From positions 18,895,489 to 18,959,488 of the forward strand of contig NC_026655.2 in assembly GCF_000004075.3 (NCBI RefSeq): DNA of 64,000 bases. Reading direction: 5' to 3'. Made by a program: the position numbers and the translations under genes. The stretch is from Cucumis sativus. Its lineage: Eukaryota > Streptophyta > Magnoliopsida > Cucurbitales > Cucurbitaceae. Position 1 is the first letter of the stretch; every line of letters begins with the position of its first letter. The notes under the pieces are model-generated. The model was not told the DNA's origin. It made no database searches and saw only the letters and a list, made by a program, of their open reading frames with translations. Shown in pieces: positions 37,901 through 48,300 of this stretch.

Positions 37901-40900
37901 ACCCGAGGAGTTTAGTCAGCCACTTCTGGAATTGGGGTTGCACTTCCCTTTGCTCTAAAAGGAACTTGAGGGCCCTCTGATCTGAGATGATTGTAAACTT
38001 CCTTCCCAAGAGGTAATGTCTCCACTTCTGTACTGACAGAACCACAGCCATCAATTCCCTCTCATATATGGACTTGGTTTTTGCTCGGTTTGATAGTTTT
38101 TGACTGAAAAAAGCTATGGGATGGCCATTTTGAGATAGAACTGCCCCTAAAGCAATCCCCGACGCATCTGTTTCAATGATGAAAGGCAGGTTCCAATCCG
38201 GTAGAGCTAGTACGGGTAGGGTTGTCATGGCTAATTTCAGCTTATCAAACGCCTCTGTTGCTTCTTCCCCCCATAGGAATGAGTTCTTTTGTAATAATTT
38301 GGTCAGCGGTTCTGCCATCTCCCCATACCCTTTGACGAATCTTCTGTAGTAACCTGTCAACCCTAAGAACCCCTCAATCCGGTTACATCTTTTGGTTGGG
38401 GCCAATTTACCATGTCCTTGATCTTGTCTCCATCAGCTTCAACCCCTCTACTGGATATTAAATGCCCCAAATACTGAATCTGTGAATGAGCTATTACGCA
38501 TTTTTTTTTGTTAGCAACTAACTGGTTATCCCGCATTACTGCAAAAACCATGGCCAAATGCTTTTCGTGTTCTGTGAGATTCGTGCTGTATATCAATATA
38601 TCATCAAAAAATACCAGTACACATCTCCTGAGGAAGGGTTTAAAGACCAGATTCATTAAAGATTGGAAAGTAGCTGGTGCGTTAGTGAGGCCGAACGGCA
38701 TGACCAGAAACTCGTAGTGTCCTTCATGGGTTCTGAATGCTGTCTTTTCCACATCCTCCTCCTTCATCCGTATCTGATGATATCCAGATTTGAGATCCAG
38801 TTTTGAAAAAACAGTGGCCCCATGCAGTTCGTCTAGCAATTCCTCTATCACGGGTATTGGAAATTTATCCGATATGGTTACTTGATTTAATTTTCTGTAA
38901 TCAACACAGAATCTCCACCCTCCATCTTTCTTTCTTACCAGCAAAACAGGACTCGAGTAAGGGCTGTGACTGGGTCGTATTATCCCAACTTGGAGCATTT
39001 CGGATACCAACTTCTCGATTTCTTCTTTTTGTGTGTGGCCGTATTTGTAAGGTCTCACATTGATAGGTTTCTGGCTGGGTAACAGCAAAATACGATGGTC
39101 ACACTCCCTTTTTGGTGGTAATCCCTTAGGTTCTTCAAATAAATCCGTGTACTGCTGGAGTAAGAATTGAATCATTGGAGATTCTTCCTCATCCCCCTTC
39201 ACTCTCTGTACTTCATCCAATTCTCCATCTTCCTCTGCCTCATAGCTCTGCATTTCTAGTAAGAAGCCTTGGTCATCCTCTTCCCATGTTTTTTCAATAG
39301 TTTTCAGAGAGCACTCTGCCCTAATAAGTGAAGGATCTCCCTTTAAGATAATCTGTTTCTTCCCCCTCCGAAATGTCATGGTCAGAGATGGCTAGTGTAT
39401 CTTCATGGTTCCCGTTGTGTTCACCCATTGCATCCCTAGAATAATATCTACACTCCCCAGTTCAATTGCTAAAAAATCAGCCACGATTGTGATCTCTTTA
39501 AGTTTTAGTTCTAACCTGTTACACACGCCTCTTCCTTGGCATCTTGTACCATCTCCGATAGTGACTCCAAACAGAGTATGATTCTCTAACTCCAGTCCCA
39601 CTTCCTCCACAATTTTGTTGTGTATGAAATTGTGGGTGGCCCCACTATCAATCAGTTTCAATACTTCTTTCCCTCTGATTTCGCCTTTGATCTTCATCGT
39701 TCCTTTACTTGTTAGACCATTGATTGCCTTTAACTCAATTTCGGTTCCCTCCTCCAGTGTAAGCTGATTCAACTCTAACACTTCTTCATTAGTTTCCTCT
39801 GTTCTGTCTTCCTCTTCCAAACTTTCTTCTTCATTCATGATAAACAGCATCAGCTCTCTTTTGTCCTTCATTTTGCATCGATGCCCAGGGGAGTACCTTT
39901 CATTGCATTTAAAACACAGACCCTTGTCAAGCCGTGCTCTGAATTCCGCATCTGATAAACGTTTCACTGGTGGTTCACTCTTCTGGTAGTTGCCTTTAAT
40001 GGGAATGGTCACTTGTCTCAAAGGAAACTCTGTTTTCCTGGTGATTCCTTTCTCCCCACCTTCTGGACCCTTGTTCGTGCTTCCCTCACCTTTTTTGTAA
40101 TTTAGTCCTCCCCCTTCTGCCTTGGACCATTGCAGCGCTAAATTTCTGTCGTTGACCAGCTGTGCCTCTCTCATACACTCCTCCAAGGTTAGTGGATTGC
40201 GGCTCACGACTTCAGCTTGCAGGTTCGGCTCTAGCCCAGTCAGGAATGCATCCCTTAACACACTCTCTGTCATGTGGGGCAGGGGTGCTGAATAATTAAC
40301 AAATTTCTTTACATAATCGTTGTAGGAACCATCTTGTTCAATCCTGATCAGTCTCGCCACTAAACTCTTCTGATCTGTGTCTTTAAAAAAATCAAATCCT
40401 TGGTTAGTATTGATGGGAAGACTCTTGTCACAGAGAAGGAGATTGTGGAAGAGATCCTCAACTTCTTTTCAATGTTATATGGCACAAGGATCTCCTCGCC
40501 GTTTATTTGTGACGGTCTTAATTGGAGAGGCCTTAGCTTACAGGATTCGAATTTACTTGAGGCTCCCTTTACCGAAAAAGAAATTAGAGAAGCTGTTTTT
40601 GATTTGGGTTGTCTCAAGTCCCCTGGCCCTGATGGCATGACTGGAGAGTTTTATAAAAAATCATGGAACATTCTGAAGCCCGACCTCGTAAGGGTGTTCC
40701 AAGATTTTTTCAAAAACGGAGTTATTAATAGAAGATGTAACGAGACTTATATTTGCCTCATCCCCAAAAAGAAAGAGGCGGGCCGTGTGAGTGACTTCAG
40801 ACCAATTAGCTTGATTACCTCCTTGTATAAAATTATCTCCAAGGTGCTTGCTTCAAGGCTTAAAAAAGTTCTTCCATCGATAATTAATGACTCTCAAATG

Positions 40901-43900
40901 GCTTTTGTGGAGGGAAGGCAAATCCTTGATGCTATTTTAACTGCTTCCGAGGCTGTTGACGAATGGTCTTTAAGAGGCAGAAAAGGCGTGCTTTTGAAGC
41001 TCGACCTGGAGAAAGCTTATGATAAGGTGGATTGGTCTTTTCTTGATATGATCATGAAACTTAAAGGCTTTGGTAAGAGATGGAGGAAATGGATTTGGGG
41101 ATGCTTGTCGACAACTAATTTCTCCATAATTGTCAATGGGAGGCCTAGAGGAAAAATTATTGCTAAAAGGGGCATTCGTCAAGGCGATCCTCTTGCTCCT
41201 TTTCTTTTTACGATTATGGGAGATGCTCTTAGCTGCCTTATCCACTACTGTAATGAGAAAAGGGTTCTAAGAGGCTTTCATTTTGAGAACCTGGCAGAAG
41301 ATTTAACCCATCTTCAGTACGCAGACGACACGCTTCTTTTCTCCTCTTGGGAGGATGGAAATCTGGAGAACTGGTGGAAGGTGGTTAATATCTTCCTTAT
41401 GGGAGCCGGTCTTTCCCTTAACAAAGCTAAAACCTCCCTGATCGGTATTAACCTTAGCAATGATGACTTAGCTCCCTTTAGTGAATCTACGAGATGCTCG
41501 ATTGATAATCTTCCCTTTAAATATTTGGGCTTCTCTATTGGAAGGGGGCATAATAGAAAAGAGATGTGGAACAATCTTGAAGAGAGATTCAGACACAAAT
41601 TTGATAAGTGGAGGAATGTTTCCCTCTCCAAAGGGGGTAGACTAACTCTGGTGCAATCAGTTCTCAACAGCCTCCCTTGTTATCTCTTCTCCCTTGCTCA
41701 AGCTCCAGTTGGCGTTATTAATAGACTGGAACAGATGATCAGGAAGTTTGTTTGGACAGGTGGATCTACGAATCCAATTGCTCATCTCGTCAATTGGGAA
41801 TGCACTTCCACCCCAACTTGTTACGGCGGTCTTGGGATTGGCTCTTTTAGGCAAAAGAATATTGCTCTTCTCACTAAATGGCTTTGGAGGTTTAGTAAGG
41901 AGGAAATCTCATTATGGAGATGATTAATTGTGGCCATCTATGGTTTAGATGAGAATGGGTGGTCTACCAAAGATCCAAACAGGGGAAAATCTCATAGATT
42001 ATGGGCTGGTATTTTAAAACATAAAGAGATATTCTTCAGTTTTTCTGCTTTTGTTTTGGGAGAAGGAACAAAAATCAAATTTTGGAAGGATAAATGGTGT
42101 GCCGCGGAAACACTTGCAGAAAAATTCCCTAACTTATTTTCTTTGGCGCTGAATAAGGAAGCTTATGTGGCTGATTGCTGGTGTAATGCTACTCATTCTT
42201 GGAATTTGGGCCTTAGAAGAAATATGCTCGACAATGAGATTGTCAATGCGGCCTCAGCTTTAGAAATTCTTCACTCTTGGGCCCCCACTGAAAGGAATGA
42301 TAGTCTTAAATGGATTCCTAACATGAATGGCAATTTCACTACAAAATCTACTTTTCTTAACTTAACTAAGAGATCCCCCAACATTGCCGTCCCCTTGATT
42401 CGTCAGATTTGGAAAAATAAAATCCTGAAGAAGGTGAAGTTTTTCTTATGGTCGCTTGCTTACAGAAGCCTCAACACCCATGAGAAACTACAAAAAAAAA
42501 TCCAGAACACATTGCTTAGCCCCTCGATGTGTTGCCTATGCGCTAAAGATGAGGAAACTTTGGATCACTTATTCCTACATTGTCCCTTCACAAGAAAAGC
42601 TTGGAACACGCTATTTGGTATTTTCGACTTGGAGTTTTGCCTTCCTAGCAAGATTGATAGATGGATGATTGAAGGTCTTAATATTAGAGGTTACAGCCCT
42701 AAAGGAAACATCTTATGGAATTGTGCGTCGCGTTCCCTTTTGTGGAGCATTTGGAAAGAAAGGAATAGCAGAATTTTTGAAGATAGATTTAATTCTTTTG
42801 ATTCTTTTTGGACTGTGGTTCAACACACAGCCTCTTGGTGGAGTACGAATTACACCAAACACTTTTGTAATTATAGCCTTTCTATGATTTTCAACAATTG
42901 GAAGGCCATTATGTCCTAGCTCTTTAGCTTCTTCCGGGGAGGGCCCTCTTGTCCCTTGATGTTCTGTTTTGTTATATGAATATACTTGTCTCTTATCAAA
43001 AAAAAAAAAAAATCAAACATCCTTTCTTTTAGATCCTCCCACGACTCCACCTTCCTCCAATTGTGTGACCATCTGTACCAGTCTACCTCATCTTGTCCAA
43101 AGCTGACTACTGCTACCTTGACTTTTTCGGTCTCGGGTAGATTATTGATCTCAAAAAAATGCTCTGCCCTGTAAACCCAAGATTCCGGGTTTTCTCCCAA
43201 GAACATTGGCATCTCTAATTTCTTATATTTACTATGGTCACCCATGGTCAAGTTTCCTTCGTTATGAATATCGGTTTCCTCAGCTTTTCCCTTCAGTTTC
43301 ATTACTGAACCGTCGAAGGTCCCAGATTCCTCCCTTCTTTTGTAGCTATGGTTCTCTCTCAGATCCTCAGCCATTCGTTCCATCGCCTTTTTCATTTCTA
43401 ACAACATCTCTTTCAGACCCATTATTTCCTTCTCAGTTCCATCCACTCTGTCTTCTATTTGTCTCTGCGCCATTAGTCTAGTAACCACCCCCAGTTTTTT
43501 TTCGGGCTCTGATACCAATTGTTAGGATACTAACACTAATTTAGGCCGAAAGGACTGTATAACTGGCTTAAACAGAGGCGGTACTCTGGTTTACTTTATT
43601 TATATATATAGCCAAATGATTACAGAGTCACAAGATGAAAAGAAATAACAAGGAACACAAGGAAAATCAAGAAAAGAACATACCAGCCTCCTTGCTTTAA
43701 GAGACCCTGGTGGCTGCTGCAGCCCTACTTTCTAAAAGATAAAAAATACCCTAGCTACTCCATACCTAATAATCATATTTATAGACTCACATATTCCTCA
43801 GCCCAGTGGGCCCTACCGCTCACGATCTTCCTTCCAATCATTCCTCTATAATATTTTCCTGTGCAATTACTTTTCTACCCTTCCTCCTATAAGTATGGAT

Positions 43901-45275
43901 AATTGGGGGTCTTACATCTTAATCCTCCAAAGAACTGAAAAAACCGATTCATGTAAGGCCAAATGATCAACTAGTCTACGAGGAAGGATTTACACAAAAT
44001 CTCCACCAAGGACTGGATCTCCAAACTCTCAAATTCCTTCTCCCAGAGTGACCCATGAGAAAAGAAAAAAAATGAGGCTAGGTCTAAATTCTAGCGCTTC
44101 CCTACAGGAAAGAAAACGGTGGAACCCGTACGAAAAGAAACACGAGCTCCCAGACCAAACAAGGAAATCAACTATAAAATGGTATGAGAGAAGATAAATG
44201 AAACAATCTAGGAAATAAGGCACATGGAGGTCTCTCCCCCAACCAATGATCTTCCCAAAAATAAGTATTCCTTCCCCCACAGTACAATAGACTAAGTGAA
44301 CAAAAGAAGGAAGCCCTTTTTAAATATCCTTTTCCTTCCGCTCTTGAATCCAAAAATTCAATTAAGAAGTTACATACGCCAGTACATTTAGTTTTATATC
44401 GATACTTTAACATTCTCCTCACTGGTGGATTTGAAAACTTTTAGAATGTCCAAAAGGTGAAAACCAACATAAACTCGAGAGGAAATGACATTCAAGTATT
44501 TAAACACAAATCTCCTACTCTAGCATAATGTTAAATCACTGTTGAACCCAAAAGTTTAAACTTATCAATTTGGTGAATTTAATATATTGATACTTCAACA
44601 ATAACTAATGTAAAGGTTCTTAAAAAAATGAACTATGTAAAGCCTCACAAAAGCATTAACTCTTGTACCCCCAAGACCTTCAGCAATTGCATGGGCAAAA
44701 AGAAAATAACAAAAACCTATGCTTCTTCAGTCTAGCTTTGACGCAAGAAAAACTACAAAAGGAAGGGTACAAAATTGACTCCAGATAGACTCTTTGACGC
44801 CAAAAAGGTACAGAAGAACATAGTAATAATAATAATAAACTAATGTGCTGCTGGTGCTATTTTGTGGGAACCGTGGAAAGAATGAAACAGAATGATTTTC
44901 AAAGATAAGTCCAGTTCCCTTGCTGATTCTTGTAACCATGTTCAAATTAGTTCTTTAGGATGGACTTTTGGACACATGGTTTTTCTTGTGACGTTACAGC
45001 CTTGCTCAAATCCTCCACAATTATGAGGCTTTGATGATATATATAATTTTTTAGGGGAGAGGTCTCTCACCCCCCACCCCCACCCCACCCCTGTTTGGAT
45101 AAAAAACCATTTCATTGATAAATGAAATATCCAAAGATTACAACAAGACCACAAGAGCAAGATGAACCGATAGAGCAACCTCATCTAAAGAAGAAATATA
45201 TAATGATTCCAAACAGGAATTGAATGCCCTTTGGTTGTACTTTTTGTGACTATTACATATCTTTGTCCCGCCCCC

Positions 45276-45306
<31 letters not shown>

Positions 45307-48300
45307 GAAAAAAGAAACAAAAACAAGACAGTTTTTGTAGGAACTTAGATGTACTTCATTATCAAGGTTGGTTTTGATCAACAATTGTGGCCTCCAAATA
45401 CTAAAATAACAGAAATCTCACAGTACACACTCGTTAATGCCACAAAACTTGCGGCTGCAGGATAAACATTTTGCCTGACCAACCAAAAATCTTACTACCA
45501 TATAAACTTGAACAAACTCCATAGAGAGCTACCCTCTCTTTCTTGAGCTTTGATATGGTCCACTATGCTAATCATATAAAAACAATGAAAAAAAAATACA
45601 TCTTTGGTATATTGTTGGAAACAAAGTAATATAAATTAAAAAAGTACACAGCAAAAGGCCCAGCGAGAAGATATAGTCAGCATAATAATTATGAAAATAA
45701 TAAATATAATACTGAAAAAGGAAAAGAAAAACATTGTAAATACCCTTGGTTCTCACTTAGTCACTTCTAAATGCGAAGGAAAACTCTTCTCTACTAAATA
45801 GGGAAAGGAAAAAGGTAATATTTTGGAAGGACCCTTGACTACCGGCTGTGTGTGTTGTTTCTAAGTGGTGTAAACCAAAGAGTCTAACTTTTATCGAATG
45901 ATTACTCTCAAATGAGGAGAGAAGTGTTGTCTTTATAGAGAAATGTGAGTACAAGGTCCAAACTACCCTCTTCTAACTAACTTAAATGAGGAGAGAGGTC
46001 TTTTTGTTTGGCTTTGTTTTTGTGGCCTTTTGTTTTGATCTTGTATTGTCGCTTTTTGGATGTGATGAGGGCACTAAGGGAGTGTCAACCTTGTTTAAGA
46101 TGCTCGGATGCGCCTGTTGATCTTCCCTCTCCCCTTTTTGCTCTTTGTATAATCCTCATGTACATTGAGCTTTGTCTCTTTATTTATATTAATAATACTA
46201 AGACTCGTATCCTTTTAAAAAAAAACTAACTTTCTAACTTCCCTCATTTAAAAACATGTAACTCTCACTCTCTCAGGTACACCACAAAGGCTCCGTGGAA
46301 TTTCCTTAACACAAGAGAAGACCATTTATGCTGTTTGGGACCCATGTTTGTTTGTTTGGAATATGTAATAGAAAAGGAATATGTCAGAGCAGTGGTCTAG
46401 GAGGCTCTTTTTGTAACTATTCGATAGGTATGATTCTTATGGACTGGAACCCCTTTTTAAGAGAGAGCAATGTAAGATAAGTGTTCAAATACACAATCAA
46501 AGTCCGTATCTTTGTCCTTTAAAATATAATGGTTTCTTCATCTAAATGGACCAAAAGAAGGCACTGATGAAGTTAAACCAAATGACTTCCTTTTTTCTCC
46601 AAAATGGGTAATCAAATAAGCCTAGATTCTAGCATGACAGAGGATCTCCATCTCCCAGTAGAGAAATTAACCTCCCAGTAGTTAATTTGTCATCAAGATC
46701 ATGTTTACTTCTTAAGAAAGAAATACCAACATTCATTCATAAAAAAGATACACAACGGTAATACCTTTTTGAAAATATACAAAAGTAATACAAAAAAGAA
46801 AAGGGAAGTCACAAGAAAAAAGAAATCGTGTGAGAAAAGAAATGGCTGACAAACTACAAAATTTATGAGAAAGGCCGCCAACTCACAACCATAAGAGATA
46901 AAAGAATAATCACTAAAATCCTTAATTATAAAGGTCCAACAATAGGGATCATTGTATGAAGCCCCCAATTATATAAACTTGTATTAAGAGGGGTAAGAAG
47001 GAAAGTTAGTGATGGAATGTTGGTTAGTGGGTTGGAGGAGATTGTGCGTGGTACACCATACACTCTAATAGACGTCCATTATTTCTACAAGGGGAATGAA
47101 AGAGGGACACTCATAATTTTGGAAGGGATTTATCCCTTCTAGAGGAGAGAAATTCGTTGAATAATATAATATTAAATTTGTCTTCACCTATTAACTTAAG
47201 TTTTTGGGTCAATCAATAATTTAAGATAATATCAAATCAGGTTGATTCAGGAAGTCCTATGTTCAAACTTCTCCCCAATTAATATTAATTTCCACTTGTT
47301 GGGTCTTCTTCATATTTCAAGCTCACAAGTGAGAAGGTGTTAAATGATATATAATTAAATTTACCTTCATCCACTAGCTTAAGCATTTGGGTTAATCAGT
47401 GATTTAAGAAAATCAGCCTTCTAGAATGGTTGGAGTGTCTTTACATTTTAGTTTGCTTTGTTTTTATCTTGTTGAACTCTTAGAAGTTGCTGGTTATTTT
47501 CAATAAAGCAATAATCGTTCCAGACTATTGTTGTGTTCTATGTAATTTTAGGTTAATTCAAGTGCCCAACACATAGCCAAGACCCAAACCTCACTCCAAG
47601 AACTTTTTGTCCTTTTAAAACTTTTCTATTCACTCAAGCGAAAAATTTCAAAAGATCCCAACGAGTCAATCTCTAATTTTCAATCCTTTCATGAAAGCAT
47701 AGTGATTTATAGGGGTTTTCATGGCCCATGGGCACGACTACTTCTACCTCTCACTTAATGTTTCTGGTATCATTAAAAGTTCGGATAATGGTCAATAACA
47801 TGAGTAGGCAATACCTCAGTTTTGTTTCTAAACCAGGGGGTGAGGGGTGGGGGGCGGAATCAACTTCCCCCAAAGAATGAATTACCTAATAAAACCATTA
47901 ATTTTAAGTTTGCATGAAGAAAATATACATATAGTTAAAGAAAATAACATACTCTGAAATCGGGCCAGACCAATCTGGAACTTCTGCTTGAAAACCTTTG
48001 CCAATCCGAATACAAGTTGTATAAGGTTTTGTGTCCTTCAACATTAATGCTATAGAATTTGATTCACCCTTAGAAGATCCATTTCTACTCGAGGTGTTTG
48101 TCAATTTCTTTGAGATTGCTTCCTTCAAAATTTTGTGATTTTTTTTCAGACATGAATTGCAACACCACTCATCATTTGACACTCTCTTCATGCGATGATT
48201 GCAACATGAGACATGAAATGCATCCTCGCAATGATCACAGATTAACATCTTCAAGACTGATTCTGAAGAGCCACAAGTTTTGCACAATCGAAAACAGTTA

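Larger units (their letters stand above)
39392..43473 (-). pseudogene. Gypsy gag-protease, split by a LINE
   Basis: Gag starts at ATG 43473 ([12 protein letters not shown]) with a coiled-coil-like Lys/Glu N terminus, then [20 protein letters not shown] and VDWYRWSHN typical of plant Gypsy gag. The frame breaks at 43018 where the LINE enters and resumes at 40396. It continues with [19 protein letters not shown], a zinc knuckle [14 protein letters not shown], and the aspartic protease motif [12 protein letters not shown], then GMQWVNTTG. An in-frame TAG ends it at 39392. Without the LINE the frame on both sides is continuous. Confidence 0.9.
35937..43916 (-). mobile_element. Ty3/Gypsy LTR retrotransposon with chromodomain-like integrase tail, broken
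   Basis: Complete boundaries are visible: two 397-bp LTRs (35937-36333 and 43520-43916), 5-bp duplication TCTTA at 35932-35936 and 43917-43921, primer binding site and polypurine tract. Without the LINE nested inside it, the element is about 5.4 kb. Gag, aspartic protease, RT, RNase H, integrase and a chromodomain-like tail follow in Gypsy order on the minus strand. LTRs differ at three positions in 397, about 99.2% identity, so insertion is recent. Gag is split by a LINE, there is an in-frame TAG before RT, and two one-base frameshifts lie in pol. It is not autonomous. Lineage within chromoviruses was not settled. Confidence 0.95.
35580..44330 (-). mobile_element. Outer LINE remnant, split by the Gypsy insertion
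   Basis: Two minus-strand pieces, 43922-44330 and 35580-35931, form one degenerate LINE 3' region once the element between them is ignored. The right piece encodes [19 protein letters not shown] and [10 protein letters not shown] (the linker after the RT domain). The left piece encodes [16 protein letters not shown] and [14 protein letters not shown], then TTGAAAGTTGTTTCTATTT at the 3' end. Gypsy interrupts it with a perfect TCTTA duplication. It is the same family as the LINE at 989-1939. The 5' limit near 44330 is approximate because the right flank passes into another repeat. Confidence 0.75.

Noticed and set aside
40970..41245. Minus-strand ORF across the inner LINE
   Set aside because: Antisense shadow of the LINE reverse transcriptase frame.
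35565..44552. Apparent target duplication (CACCATTGAACCCAA / CACTGTTGAACCCAA) around the outer LINE
   Set aside because: The TTGAACCCAA block is part of the dispersed repeat family found elsewhere in the window, so the match cannot be safely read as a duplication made by the LINE.
45138..45326. ORF with Gly9 run
   Set aside because: Created by the C26 homopolymer on the opposite strand.
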